Counted from the first letter of the stretch, positions 29,115-39,077 are shown. The stretch is 64,000 nt of DNA from SAR86 cluster bacterium (GCA_023703535.1 CP097967.1:160001-224000), one strand, 5' to 3'. The notes: generated from the letters alone by a model not told the origin. Program-made: numbers and translations.

Positions 29115-29539
29115 AAGTAGAAGCTTTTTTACCACATAGAGAACCTTTTTTATTTATTGACGAGGTTATTGAAGTATCTAATGAAAAAATAGTAGCAAAA
29201 AGATTTGTTTCGCCTGAAGAGGAATTTTTCAAAGGACATTTTCCAGACTTTCCAATCATGCCAGGAGTTTTAATTCTCGAAGCAATGGCACAAAGTTGTG
29301 GATTATTGGGTTCACATATAATGAAGCAAGAAGCTACTAAAGATTCAGTTTATCTACTTTGTGGAGTGGAAAAGGTAAGATTTAGACAAAAAGTGCTACC
29401 AAACGATACTTTAAAATTTGAATCGAAGGTTATAAGCTCTAAAAGAGGTATCTGGAAATTTGAATCATCTGCCTTCAAAGAGGATAAATTAGTTTGTTCT
29501 GCAGTGATTATTTGTGCCGATAGAAGTTTAAATGAGTAA
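29111..29539 (+). CDS. fabZ: 3-hydroxyacyl-[acyl-carrier-protein] dehydratase FabZ
   Basis: FabZ dehydrates 3-hydroxyacyl-ACP. The 142-residue hotdog-fold protein starts MKVEAFLPHREPFLFIDEVI, with catalytic His in KGHFPDFPIMPGVLILEAMAQ and the paired Glu in the same segment. The lpxD-fabZ-lpxA-lpxB order links acyl-chain supply with lipid A. The 3' end overlaps lpxA by 8 bases. Confidence 0.97.
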   Translation: MKVEAFLPHREPFLFIDEVIEVSNEKIVAKRFVSPEEEFFKGHFPDFPIMPGVLILEAMAQSCGLLGSHIMKQEATKDSVYLLCGVEKVRFRQKVLPNDTLKFESKVISSKRGIWKFESSAFKEDKLVCSAVIICADRSLNE

Positions 29540-30308
29540 TATCCATCGAACAGCAGTAATAGACAAAAATGCTAAAATTCATGAAAGTGTAAAAGTTGGA
29601 CCATATTGCGTTATTGGACCCGAAGTATCAATTGGTAAAGATTGCATTTTAAAATCTCATGTTGTTGTAAATGGCCCAACTAAGATTGGTTCTAATAACG
29701 AGTTTTTTTCTTTTTCTGTAGTTGGAGAAGATACTCCAGACTTAAAGTATCATGGGGAAAAGACATATTTAGAGATTGGTAATGGAAATACATTCCGAGA
29801 ATTTTGTAAAGTTCATAGAGGTACTGCAGCTGACTTAGGTTTTACAAAAGTTGGCAACAAAAATCTTATCATGCCTGGGGTAATGATTGCCCATGACTGT
29901 GTTTTAGGAGATCACAACATTTTAGTTGATAATTGTGCATTAGCTGGACACGTAAAGATTGGTGATTACGTAACCTTAGGGGGGTATACTTTGATACACC
30001 AATTCTGTCAGTTGGGCTCTTATAGCTTTACTGGAATGGGTTCTCAAATAACAATGGATGTTGCTGCTTATACACGTGTTGCAGGCAACCCTTTGAAATT
30101 GCTTGGAATCAATACAATTGGTTTAGAGAGAAAATCTTTTTCTAAAAATCAAATTTCTAATATCAAAGACGCATTTAAGATTTTCTTTAAGAGCAAATTA
30201 AAATCTGAAGATGCAATTGCTGAATTAGAGAAAAAATTCTCGAAAGATGAAGATGTAAAAATATTCATCACATCCGTAAAAAAATCTTCAAGAGGAATTC
30301 ATAGATAG
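29532..30308 (+). CDS. lpxA: UDP-N-acetylglucosamine O-acyltransferase
   Basis: LpxA performs the first step of lipid A synthesis. The 258-residue protein is a hexapeptide-repeat beta helix (IHRTAVIDKNAKIHESVKVG onward) with catalytic His in MIAHDCVLGDHNILVDNCAL and the GGYTLIHQFCQLG and YTRVAGNPLKLLGINTIGL segments, followed by a helical C-terminal domain. Length is normal for the family. lpxB follows directly. Confidence 0.97.
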   Translation: MSNIHRTAVIDKNAKIHESVKVGPYCVIGPEVSIGKDCILKSHVVVNGPTKIGSNNEFFSFSVVGEDTPDLKYHGEKTYLEIGNGNTFREFCKVHRGTAADLGFTKVGNKNLIMPGVMIAHDCVLGDHNILVDNCALAGHVKIGDYVTLGGYTLIHQFCQLGSYSFTGMGSQITMDVAAYTRVAGNPLKLLGINTIGLERKSFSKNQISNIKDAFKIFFKSKLKSEDAIAELEKKFSKDEDVKIFITSVKKSSRGIHR

Positions 30309-31388
30309 TTGAGCATTAAAGTTGGAATTGTTTCTGCAGAACCTTCAGGAGACCTTCTAGGAAGTAGATTAATTGCACAAATAAAAGATAAATTTGGGGA
30401 CATTGAAGTTATTGGTGTCGGTGATGGAGAACTTTTACAGTATGGCACATCAAATAATAGAAAAATAATCGAAGTCATGGGATTTATTGATCCTTTGAAA
30501 AATTTTTTTAACATTAAAAAGTTTCAAAAAAAACTAATTAAACAATTTAAAGACGAACAAATAGATATTTTTATTGGTATAGATGCTCCTGATTTTAATT
30601 TTGAAATTCATAAACAATTAAACAGAGAAAATATCTTAACAGTCCACGTAGTATGTCCATCTGTTTGGGCATGGCGTAAAGGTAGAGCAAAAAAATTCAA
30701 ATTCGTTGACTACATGCTCTGTTTATTTCCTTTTGAGCTTGATTACTGTAAAGAAGTGAATAAAGGAGCACTATGCATTGGACATCCTCTTTTAACCAAT
30801 AAAAATCTTTACACTGGTGGCAAGGAAGATGATTTGATATGTCTTTTGCCAGGAAGTAGAAAGTCAGAAATAGAACACCATTTACCAGTGATGATAAAAA
30901 GCTTTAAGTTATTTTCAGAAAACACAAAATTTAAAGCAATTATTCCTGCATACGACCAAGCAACACTTGAGTTAATTAATGCTTATATAAAAAATGAGGT
31001 TAGTATTAGCGCAAAAGTAGTAAAAGCTAGAGAGATAATGAGAGAGGCCTCTCTTGCAATATGTTGTTCTGGAACTGCTACATTAGAATGCATGCTTGCT
31101 GAAATTCCAACAACTGTAATTTATAAAACTAATTTAATTAATTATTGGATTTATAAAATTTTGGTGAATGCTAAATTCGTAGCATTACCTAACCTAATAG
31201 CGGGAAAACAAGTTATGAAAGAGCTTCTGCAGAATAAAATGACTGTAGAAAACATTGTTGAGGATCTGAAAAATAATTTTAAAAATAAAGATAAAATTTC
31301 AACTGAACTTAAAAAGGCTTCGAACTTATTAACAGAACCAAATTTTTCAGGATTTCTTGATCAAATTAATGATTATTGCAGGCGTTGA
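30309..31388 (+). CDS. lpxB: Lipid-A-disaccharide synthase
   Basis: LpxB joins UDP-diacylglucosamine and lipid X, a peripheral inner-membrane glycosyltransferase (GT19). The 359-residue product starts with TTG directly after lpxA (MSIKVGIVSAEPSGDLLGSR). Conserved sites include IGIDAPDFNF, VCPSVWAWRKGRAKK, LLPGSRKSEIEHHLPVM and CCSGTATLECM. It is about 20 residues shorter than E. coli LpxB. The end overlaps rnhB by 20 bases. Confidence 0.96.
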   Translation: MSIKVGIVSAEPSGDLLGSRLIAQIKDKFGDIEVIGVGDGELLQYGTSNNRKIIEVMGFIDPLKNFFNIKKFQKKLIKQFKDEQIDIFIGIDAPDFNFEIHKQLNRENILTVHVVCPSVWAWRKGRAKKFKFVDYMLCLFPFELDYCKEVNKGALCIGHPLLTNKNLYTGGKEDDLICLLPGSRKSEIEHHLPVMIKSFKLFSENTKFKAIIPAYDQATLELINAYIKNEVSISAKVVKAREIMREASLAICCSGTATLECMLAEIPTTVIYKTNLINYWIYKILVNAKFVALPNLIAGKQVMKELLQNKMTVENIVEDLKNNFKNKDKISTELKKASNLLTEPNFSGFLDQINDYCRR

Positions 31389-31908
31389 TGAGGTAGGAGT
31401 TGGTTGCCTTGCTGGGCCAGTTGTTGCGAGTTGTGTAATTCTTCCTGAGAAAATAAATGAAATATTTAAAGATTCTAAAAGTACTTCAGAATCTTTGAGA
31501 TCTAAACAATTTCAATTTCTGAGAAGAAATACTTATGCATCTATAGGACTTTGCACTCCTCAAGAAATTGATGAAATAAATATTCTTAATGCTACGCATC
31601 TTGCTATGAAAAGGGCAATTAATAATATTCAGATAAAACCGGAAAAAATACTTATTGATGGTAAGTATGTTCCAAGTGGACTATTAAATGCTGAAGCATT
31701 TATTGGTGGTGATAAACTCCATCAACAAATAAGCGCGGCTTCAATTTACGCTAAATATTTTAGAGATAATTTGATGGCACAATATGCAAAGATTTTACCT
31801 GTGTATTACTTTGAAAAAAACAAAGGATATCCCACCCAAGTGCATAAAGAGGCAATAATTGAATATGGTTTATCAAAGATTCATAGAAAAAGTTTTAAAA
31901 TGAAATAA
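31369..31908 (+). CDS. rnhB: Ribonuclease HII
   Basis: RNase HII removes misincorporated ribonucleotides. The 179-residue product begins MIIAGVDEVGVGCLAGPVVA, carrying the catalytic Asp-Glu pair; ILIDGKYVP contains a further acidic residue. I chose the ATG at 31369, which gives the family start; an in-frame TTG four codons upstream is possible. The gene overlaps lpxB and is coupled to dnaE by TAATG. Confidence 0.94.
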   Translation: MIIAGVDEVGVGCLAGPVVASCVILPEKINEIFKDSKSTSESLRSKQFQFLRRNTYASIGLCTPQEIDEINILNATHLAMKRAINNIQIKPEKILIDGKYVPSGLLNAEAFIGGDKLHQQISAASIYAKYFRDNLMAQYAKILPVYYFEKNKGYPTQVHKEAIIEYGLSKIHRKSFKMK

Positions 31909-34900
31909 TGTCTGAATTTGTACATTTACAGGTGAAATCTCATTATAGTTTGAGGTCTGGATTGCCTGCTCCAAAAGATATTGTTGATGCAGCACATAAA
32001 AAAGGACTGAAAGCGGTCGCTATGACTGATAAAAACAGTTTTTTTGGCATCATAAAGTTTTATAACTACGCAATATCAAAAGGAATAAAACCAATTTGTG
32101 GAGTTGATTTTGACATAGAGTCAAACTTAAAAGGTCTTACTAAAGGGCTATTGTTAGCAAAAAATAAAAAAGGTCTAGAAAAGCTATTTTCATTGAGTAC
32201 AAAAAGTTACTTGCAGGCAAATAAGGGAATAAAGATAAATGAAAATGAAATACTAGCTTTAAGAGACGACATTATTTTTATTTTACCCTCTGATAATTTC
32301 TCAGTTTATAAATCAACTGATATTCATGAAGAAAAAGATGTTGTAGCTACAATTGAGGCGCTAAAAAACACTTTCTCATCTAATCTATATTTGGGTGTAA
32401 CGAATTATTCTGATGATGTGTACAATGAAAATTCCTCAAATTTAATAAAATTTTGCTCAGAAAAAAATATCCATGCTGTTGCATTAAATGATGTGCATTT
32501 CATTAAACAAAGCGATTACTTAAACCATCAAGCAAAAGTAGCCATAAATACAGGAACATATCTTAGAAGTGAAATGGAAAACCCAAGCTGCTCCAAAGAG
32601 CAGTACTTTAAGACTTTTGATGAAATGAAATCTAATCATAAGGAGGATTTATTATTAAATACCTTTGAAATTGCAAAGCAATGCAATGTTTTTTTGAGTG
32701 AGGAAGAATATTTCCTTCCTTCCTATCAAATAGAGGAAGAAATTTCATTAACCCAACATCTTGAGCAAATATCAAAACAGAGACTAGAGGAATATCTTAA
32801 AGAGAATGAAAAACTGAATAAAGATGTTTATAGAGAGAGATTAGCATCTGAATTAAAAATAATTACAGAAAAAGACTATCCAGGATATTTTCTTATAGTT
32901 ATGGATTTTGTTAAGTGGGCAAAACAAAATTCTATTCCTGTTGGACCTGGAAGAGGATCTGGCGCAGGATCGCTCGTAGCTTTTGTCTTATCAATTACCG
33001 AACTTGATCCATTGAAGTATGGGCTTATTTTTGAAAGATTCTTAAATCCGGAGAGAATGTCCTTTCCTGATTTTGATATTGATTTTTGCATTGAAGGTAG
33101 AGATAACGTCATTGATTATGTAAAAAACAAATATGGTGAGAAGTCTGTTGCACAAATTGGGACTATTGGAACAATGGCAGCAAAAGGAGTAATAAGAGAT
33201 GTAACAAGAATTCTTGATAAGCCATATGTTTTTGGAGATAAGTTGGCTAAACTCGTTCCTGATACTCCAGGAATCTCACTTCTTGAAGCTATATATGGAG
33301 AGGTTTTTGTTGATAAAAATGGTGATGTTTACATTAAAGGAGTTCTTGACGCAGATTTAAAAGGTCTAAAATCTGATGAAGCAGGCAATGTCTCAAGAGA
33401 TGGAAAAATTATTGAAGGCTTAAAAAATTCAATACCTAAAAATACTAATTACACTATCCCAACTGAAAGCAACGAATTAAAAAAACTAAGGGAAGAAGAT
33501 GATGAGGCAGCAGAAATAATCGAACTTTCTCTTGCACTTGAAGGGAAAGCTAGAAGTATAGGGAAGCATGCTGCAGGTGTAGTTATTGCACCAAATGATA
33601 TTCATGAATTCACACCATTGCACTTTGATGAGGAGACTGATTCCTTAGCAACTCAGCTAGACATGTATGACGTTGAAGAAAGTGGTCTTATTAAATTTGA
33701 TTTCCTAGGGTTAAGAACTTTGACAGTAATCAATAATGCTGTTAAATCTATTGAAAAAATTGAACCTGATTTCAAATTAAAATCTATTCCTTTTGATGAT
33801 AAAAAAGTTTTTCAATTACTAAAGTCAGGTAAAACTAAGGGTATCTTCCAACTTGAATCCAGAGGTATGGTTGATGTTGTTAAGAGAATGAAACCAGAAA
33901 ATTTCTCCGACATTATTGCGCTTGTTGCTCTCTACAGACCAGGACCAATGGAATCAGGAATGTTAGATCAATACATCAAAAGAAAATTAGGTAAATCTGA
34001 AGTTACCGTACAGCATCCTGCGTTAAGAAAAATCTTAAATGAGACTTATGGAGTTTTTGTTTATCAAGAACAGGTGATGGAGGCAGCACAAGTTTTAGCT
34101 TCATATTCACTTGGTGATGCTGATAATTTAAGAAGAGCTATGGGTAAAAAGAAAGCAGATGTTATGGAACAGGAAAAAGGAACATTTGTTAAAGGTTGCG
34201 AGCAAAATAAAATTAATGCACAGAAAGCTGAGGAGATTTTTGAAAACATAGAGACTTTTGCAGGTTATGGATTCAATAAATCACATTCAGCTGCTTATGC
34301 TTATCTTGCCTATCAAACTGCATACCTTAAAACACACTTTACAGCTCATTTCTTAGCTTCTGTTCTCACATCAGAGCAAGATAAAACAGATAAACTAGAA
34401 CCCCATATCAAAGATTGCGAAGTAATGAAAGTTAAAATTATTCCACCAAATATTAATTCATCAAAAGATACTTTTTTAGTAAATAAAGATAATTTCATTG
34501 AATATAGCCTTGCAGCACTAAAAAATGTTGGAAGAAAATTTGTTCAGGATTTATGTAAAGAAAGGGACAAGGGAGAATTTAAAAGTATGATGGATCTAGC
34601 CTCAAGAGTTGATTTACGTAAAGGTGGAAAAAGAGCATTGGAAAGTATGGCAAAGGCTGGAGTTTTTGATGATTTTTGTGGCAGAAATGAGGCAATAAGT
34701 ATGATATTAAAAGTTCTTGAAGCATCAGATCAAATTCATTCAAGTAAAGAAACTGGTGCAGTTGATATGTTTGGTGACGTAAATCAAGTTGATATTTCCG
34801 GTTATGAAATATATGAATTTACTGAATCAGAGCTTTTAAATAAGGAATTAGAGTGCTTTGGTTACTATTTTAGTCAGCATCCTCTAACAACGATAAGAAA

Positions 34901-35459
34901 TTCTATTTCTTCTAGAACTAAACCCATTAATAAATTACAGGTATCAAGCCAAGAAAAATTTTTGCCAGTTCTTATTCATAAAAAGAGGATTCGTCAGAAA
35001 GGTTCTCAAGTCTCAATCTGGCTTGAAGTGTCTGATGAAACAGGTAACTTAGATGTATCAATTCCTAGAGAGCTACATGATAACAAGAAAGAACTTTTTA
35101 AAGAAAATTCAATTGTGATGCTCAAAGGGAAGTTCTCGCATGATGATTTTAGGGAAGATGTAAGAATAAGGATGAGGGCCTCAGATATCATGTCAATTGA
35201 AGATTCAAGGAATCACTTGACAACAAAGTTATGTTTGGAAATAGACAGAGCAAATATGAAAAAGATAGGAAATGGACAATTCCCAGAGCTTAAAGAATTA
35301 GAGTCGGCTGAAGGAGTTGATGTTTTTATAAGAATTAGTGATGAGGAGTTAAATTTATCTTCAGAATTTAAAGTTGACAATTTTAAGATTTCTCTTGAGG
35401 ATAGTACGTTCGAAAAGCTAAATAAGCTTTTTGGTGAAGAGAAATATAAGCTTTATTAA
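31908..35459 (+). CDS. dnaE: DNA polymerase III subunit alpha
   Basis: DnaE is the replicative polymerase. The 1183-residue protein has an N-terminal PHP domain (FVHLQVKSHYSLRSGLPAPK), the catalytic aspartates in FPDFDIDFCIEGR near residue 390, PVGPGRGSGAGSLVAF, the finger-region GKHAAGVVIAP, ALYRPGPMESGM, and a C-terminal OB domain. It is similar in length to E. coli DnaE (1160). It lies between rnhB and accA, the conserved order. Confidence 0.97.
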   Translation: MSEFVHLQVKSHYSLRSGLPAPKDIVDAAHKKGLKAVAMTDKNSFFGIIKFYNYAISKGIKPICGVDFDIESNLKGLTKGLLLAKNKKGLEKLFSLSTKSYLQANKGIKINENEILALRDDIIFILPSDNFSVYKSTDIHEEKDVVATIEALKNTFSSNLYLGVTNYSDDVYNENSSNLIKFCSEKNIHAVALNDVHFIKQSDYLNHQAKVAINTGTYLRSEMENPSCSKEQYFKTFDEMKSNHKEDLLLNTFEIAKQCNVFLSEEEYFLPSYQIEEEISLTQHLEQISKQRLEEYLKENEKLNKDVYRERLASELKIITEKDYPGYFLIVMDFVKWAKQNSIPVGPGRGSGAGSLVAFVLSITELDPLKYGLIFERFLNPERMSFPDFDIDFCIEGRDNVIDYVKNKYGEKSVAQIGTIGTMAAKGVIRDVTRILDKPYVFGDKLAKLVPDTPGISLLEAIYGEVFVDKNGDVYIKGVLDADLKGLKSDEAGNVSRDGKIIEGLKNSIPKNTNYTIPTESNELKKLREEDDEAAEIIELSLALEGKARSIGKHAAGVVIAPNDIHEFTPLHFDEETDSLATQLDMYDVEESGLIKFDFLGLRTLTVINNAVKSIEKIEPDFKLKSIPFDDKKVFQLLKSGKTKGIFQLESRGMVDVVKRMKPENFSDIIALVALYRPGPMESGMLDQYIKRKLGKSEVTVQHPALRKILNETYGVFVYQEQVMEAAQVLASYSLGDADNLRRAMGKKKADVMEQEKGTFVKGCEQNKINAQKAEEIFENIETFAGYGFNKSHSAAYAYLAYQTAYLKTHFTAHFLASVLTSEQDKTDKLEPHIKDCEVMKVKIIPPNINSSKDTFLVNKDNFIEYSLAALKNVGRKFVQDLCKERDKGEFKSMMDLASRVDLRKGGKRALESMAKAGVFDDFCGRNEAISMILKVLEASDQIHSSKETGAVDMFGDVNQVDISGYEIYEFTESELLNKELECFGYYFSQHPLTTIRNSISSRTKPINKLQVSSQEKFLPVLIHKKRIRQKGSQVSIWLEVSDETGNLDVSIPRELHDNKKELFKENSIVMLKGKFSHDDFREDVRIRMRASDIMSIEDSRNHLTTKLCLEIDRANMKKIGNGQFPELKELESAEGVDVFIRISDEELNLSSEFKVDNFKISLEDSTFEKLNKLFGEEKYKLY

Positions 35460-35460
35460 T

Positions 35461-36402
35461 ATGGAACAATATTTAGATTTTGAACAACCAATTTATACCT
35501 GTCTTGAGAAAGTAGAAGAACTTAAAAAAGCTGTTCCTGCTCCAAAAAACTTATCTAAGGAGATAAAAAGATTGGAGGCTTTAGCAAAAGAAGAAACAAA
35601 GAGAATATACGAGAACCTTACACCTTGGGAAAAAGTATTGGTAGCAAGGCACCCTAATAGACCACATACAGCTGATTATGTTGCTAATGTATTCACAGAA
35701 TTTGAAGAAATTCATGGTGACCGCAGATCTGAAGACGATAAAGCTATAGTAGCAGGGGTTGGTTTTTTTGATGGACAGCCAGTTGCTGTTATAGGGCATG
35801 AAAAAGGAAGGGAAACTGCGGAAAGAGTTGAAAGAAATTTTGGTATGCCACATCCTTCTGGTTTTAGGAAAGCCAATAGAGTAATGAAGCTTGCAGAAAA
35901 ATTTTCCTTACCTTTAATTACTTTAATTGATACACCTGGTGCTTATCCTGGTGTAAAAGCAGAGTATTCTGGTCAGCATGAGGCTATTGCTTCAAGTCTT
36001 GAATTAATGTCAGATTTAAAAACTCCCATAATTAATATCGTAATAGGCGAAGGTGGTTCTGGTGGTGGTTTTGGCATTGGCTTAGCTGACACAATTGGAA
36101 TGTTAGAATACTCCATTTATTCAGTTGCTTCTCCAGAGGCATGTGCCTCAATCTTGTGGCGGACAGCTGAAAATGCTGAAGAAGCAGCAGATGCATTAAA
36201 GCTTGATGCTACAAATTTAAAAAAGTTAGAGATAATTGACACAATTATCAAAGAGCCTACTGGTGGAGCACATAGAAATCATAGCGAAACATACGACAAT
36301 ATTAAAAAGTTTATTAAATCTGAGTTAGAAAGATTCAGCAAAGAATCTATAGATCAATTAACTGAAAATCGATACGAAAAATTCCTAAAAATTGGCACCT
36401 AA
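35461..36402 (+). CDS. accA: Acetyl-CoA carboxylase carboxyltransferase subunit alpha
   Basis: AccA and AccD transfer carboxyl from biotin to acetyl-CoA, giving malonyl-CoA. The 313-residue product begins MEQYLDFEQPIYTCLEKVEE; motifs HGDRRSEDDKAIVAGVGFFD, RNFGMPHPSGFRKANR, LITLIDTPGAYPG and GEGGSGGGFGIG are diagnostic. I chose the ATG two bases after the dnaE stop; an upstream start would lie inside dnaE and add an uncharacteristic leader. tilS follows after 3 bases. Confidence 0.97.
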   Translation: MEQYLDFEQPIYTCLEKVEELKKAVPAPKNLSKEIKRLEALAKEETKRIYENLTPWEKVLVARHPNRPHTADYVANVFTEFEEIHGDRRSEDDKAIVAGVGFFDGQPVAVIGHEKGRETAERVERNFGMPHPSGFRKANRVMKLAEKFSLPLITLIDTPGAYPGVKAEYSGQHEAIASSLELMSDLKTPIINIVIGEGGSGGGFGIGLADTIGMLEYSIYSVASPEACASILWRTAENAEEAADALKLDATNLKKLEIIDTIIKEPTGGAHRNHSETYDNIKKFIKSELERFSKESIDQLTENRYEKFLKIGT

Positions 36403-36405
36403 TTA

Positions 36406-37374
36406 ATGACATTCATTTATGAAGAGGATAAGAGTTTAATTCTTAACGCATCACATATTTATGTCTCATATAGTGGTGGCGCTGATTCGACGTATGCACT
36501 TGTTAAAATCAGAGAATACCTTGGTAGTATAGAACTCTCTTCTAAATTAACTGCATTACACTTTAATCATGGAAATAAACAAAGTGATGCATTTGAAAGT
36601 CATTGTAATGACTTTTGCAATGAACTTGATATCAATTTTGAATCACAAAATATAAAGGTTGAAGTTTCTGGAGAAGGTTTTGAAGCTGCAGCAAGACTAA
36701 AGAGAATGAATATTTTGAAGTCTTTACCTGAAAGCTCTCTGATAATCCAAGGGCATCACTCAGATGATCAAATAGAAACAGTTTTATTCAGAATTATAAG
36801 AGGTACAGGCCTGAAGGGAATATCTGGGATCCCAAGAGTAGCTAAAGTTGGTGAAAATAAAATTTTGCGTCCGTTTCTAAAAGAAACAAAAGAAAATATT
36901 CTTGAGTTTCTATCTGAAAATAAAATTAATTTTGTTGAAGATCATACAAATGATGATATTTCCTACAGTAGAAATTTTTTAAGAAAAGAAGTTATTCCAA
37001 GAATCAAGGATAAGTGGCATTCAATAAATGAAAATGTTTCTAAGATGACAGAAATTACCAAAGATCAAAACTCACTTTATGAGCATTATCTAAAGGGTAA
37101 AATAGATGATTTAAAGGATGATGCAGGATTAGCTATTGAGGGGCTTAAGAAATTAGATACATTTGAAAGATCGGAGGTGATTAGATTATGGTTAGATATG
37201 GAATTAGTTACCACTCCTAATCACAGCCAAATGAAAGAAATTGAAAAATCTTTCTTTCAATCAAGACAAGATGCAAATCCTGTAATAAAATTTGAAAGGA
37301 GTGATAGGCAAAGAGTCGGTGTAATTCTGAAAAAAATAAATAAAACCTTAGTAATGGAGAAATTTGATGAGTAG
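36406..37374 (+). CDS. tilS: tRNA(Ile)-lysidine synthase
   Basis: TilS converts C34 of the CAU-anticodon isoleucine tRNA to lysidine. The 322-residue product has the PP-loop YSGGADSTYAL (near residues 22-32), TALHFNHGNKQSDAFE and IIQGHHSDDQIETVLFRI, then a shorter C-terminal region than the E. coli enzyme (432), lacking most of the C-terminal tRNA-binding domain. Its 3' end overlaps the next gene by 8 bases. accA-tilS adjacency is also seen in other Gammaproteobacteria. Confidence 0.9.
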   Translation: MTFIYEEDKSLILNASHIYVSYSGGADSTYALVKIREYLGSIELSSKLTALHFNHGNKQSDAFESHCNDFCNELDINFESQNIKVEVSGEGFEAAARLKRMNILKSLPESSLIIQGHHSDDQIETVLFRIIRGTGLKGISGIPRVAKVGENKILRPFLKETKENILEFLSENKINFVEDHTNDDISYSRNFLRKEVIPRIKDKWHSINENVSKMTEITKDQNSLYEHYLKGKIDDLKDDAGLAIEGLKKLDTFERSEVIRLWLDMELVTTPNHSQMKEIEKSFFQSRQDANPVIKFERSDRQRVGVILKKINKTLVMEKFDE

Positions 37375-38149
37375 TGAGAAAGTATTATTTGAAGAGCAAG
37401 ATGATATTGCAATTTTAAAATTAAATAGACCTGAAAAAAGAAATGCTTTGGACCCTGAAACAGTTTTGTTATTCAATGATTATTCAGAAAAAGCAAAAGA
37501 TAAAAAATACAAATCTGTTGTAATTACTGGAAATGGTGGTGCCTTTTGTGCAGGTGCTGATTTAAGACCCTCAGGCGATTCAATGGGCTGGGAAAGCGTT
37601 GAAAAAGCACTCAATGAGGGATACCACATTGGACTAAACAATCTCATCGAAATGAATAAAGTAGTTATTGCAGCAGTGGAGGGACCATGTGCAGGTATTG
37701 GATGTGCGTATTATATGAGTTCCGATATTGTTTTCATGGGACAGTCTAGCTTCTTTCAAATAGGTTTCTCAAAAATTGGACTTATTCCAGATGGAGGTTC
37801 GACTTGGCTTCTTCCAAGAATTGTTGGCTATCAAAGAGCTTTCAGAATGGCATCTGAAGCGCAAAGAGTATCAGCGGAAGAATGTAAGCATCTAGGCATG
37901 TGTGCAGAAGTCTCTGCCGATGGGAAAACTTTAGAGGATGCAATTGAAATGGCAAAAGTTTACGCAGATTTTGCTCCCGTAGCTCTAATGCGAACAAAAC
38001 AACTGATGAGAGAAAGCTTCACTAGGTCCTATTATGATCAATTAAAAGAAGAGGCAAAACTCCAAGACGATCTTGTCGGTAGTAAAGATAACCTTGAGGG
38101 CGTTGCTGCGTTTGTCGAAAAAAGAAAAGCAAAATTTACAGGCGAATAA
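37367..38149 (+). CDS. Enoyl-CoA hydratase/isomerase family protein
   Basis: This 260-residue crotonase-fold protein has the two oxyanion-hole segments, GGAFCAGADLRP (near residue 60) and VEGPCAGIGCAYYM (near residue 105), and FSKIGLIPDGGSTWLLPRIVG. Exact substrate is not evident; fatty-acyl or amino-acid-derived enoyl-CoA are both possible. I chose the ATG (MSSEKVLFEEQDD) overlapping tilS rather than a TTG one codon earlier. Confidence 0.88.
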   Translation: MSSEKVLFEEQDDIAILKLNRPEKRNALDPETVLLFNDYSEKAKDKKYKSVVITGNGGAFCAGADLRPSGDSMGWESVEKALNEGYHIGLNNLIEMNKVVIAAVEGPCAGIGCAYYMSSDIVFMGQSSFFQIGFSKIGLIPDGGSTWLLPRIVGYQRAFRMASEAQRVSAEECKHLGMCAEVSADGKTLEDAIEMAKVYADFAPVALMRTKQLMRESFTRSYYDQLKEEAKLQDDLVGSKDNLEGVAAFVEKRKAKFTGE

Positions 38150-38591
38150 CCTAATAATAGAAAATTTTTCCGAACCTCATCTTAACGAGGTCTTTTCTAT
38201 TGAAACTAATTCAAATCCAACTCCATGGAAAATCGATACATTTAAACAAGTCCTAGAAGTTCGAACCATGAGTTTTGTTATTAAGGATGAAAACAAAATA
38301 ATCGCCTTCTGTATTGCCTCTAAAGTTCTTGACGAATGCCATCTGCAAAATATTTCAGTTATCGATGGGTTTAGAAATCAAGGTTTGGGTACCTATGTTA
38401 TCCAGGTTTTAATGGGTAGAGCACAAATTTTTGGTCTTAAGGTTATATTTCTTGAAGTGAGAGAATCTAATAAAGTAGCAATCAGTTTTTATAAAAAATT
38501 AAATTTTAAAGAAGCAGGTCGTCGAGAGGGATACTACAAAAAAGATTCTGGTAGAGAGTCTGCTTTATTGATGTCTTTAGCCCTTAGCTAA
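38112..38591 (+). CDS. rimI: GNAT acetyltransferase, probable ribosomal S18 alanine N-acetyltransferase
   Basis: The product is about 159 residues if translation starts at the TTG at 38112; no ATG is present near the expected start, so the start is uncertain and the gene overlaps the crotonase gene by about 38 bases. GNAT motif A is seen in ISVIDGFRNQGLGTYVIQVL (RNQGLG binds the CoA pyrophosphate) and motif B in LEVRESNKVAISFYKKLNF. EVRESNxxAxxFYxxxGF-type ends and the NPTPWKIDTF segment fit RimI. It converges with gpx (15-base overlap). Confidence 0.78.
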   Translation: MSKKEKQNLQANNLIIENFSEPHLNEVFSIETNSNPTPWKIDTFKQVLEVRTMSFVIKDENKIIAFCIASKVLDECHLQNISVIDGFRNQGLGTYVIQVLMGRAQIFGLKVIFLEVRESNKVAISFYKKLNFKEAGRREGYYKKDSGRESALLMSLALS

Positions 38592-39068
38592 AAGTTTGGT
38601 AATATCAGCTTCGATTGATTCGGGAGCATCCATGCTGCCATATCTTTTGATAACATTGCCTGATTGATCAACTAGAAATTTTGAAAAATTCCATTTTATC
38701 GATTCACTCCCTAAGAAACCTTTTACAGTTTTTTTCAAAAATTTAAAAAGTGGGTGGGCATTAGTACCGTTAACTTCAATTTTTTCAAACATAGGAAAAG
38801 AGACATCAAAATGTGATGTGCAAAAGTTTAAAATTTCCTCATTCGTACCTTTTTCTTCTTCAGCAAACTGATTACAAGGAAAACCTAATACTTCAAAACC
38901 TTTGGCTTTAAAGGACTTATAAAGTTTTTCCATGCCCTTGTACTGCGGTGTAAAGTAACAAGCACTAGCAACATTGACAATTAAAACAACTTTATTTTTA
39001 AAGTCATTCATTGACACTTCGTTACCTAGAATGTCTTTTGCTTTGAAATCGTAGAAACTTTCTTTCAT
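38577..39068 (-). CDS. Glutathione peroxidase-like thiol peroxidase
   Basis: The 163-residue protein belongs to the GPx (BtuE-like) family, reducing peroxides with thioredoxin or glutathione. The peroxidatic Cys37 is in NVASACYFTPQYKGME, where the usual NVASKCGFT is changed. GFPCNQF (62-68) and WNFSKFLVDQ are typical. The conserved Gln after NQF appears to be replaced by Glu (AEEEKG instead of GxQEPG). There is no signal peptide, so it is cytoplasmic. It is divergent from the ElaA-like gene with 9 bases between. Confidence 0.87.
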   Translation of the reverse strand: MKESFYDFKAKDILGNEVSMNDFKNKVVLIVNVASACYFTPQYKGMEKLYKSFKAKGFEVLGFPCNQFAEEEKGTNEEILNFCTSHFDVSFPMFEKIEVNGTNAHPLFKFLKKTVKGFLGSESIKWNFSKFLVDQSGNVIKRYGSMDAPESIEADITKLLAKG

Positions 39069-39077
39069 AATTCCTTA

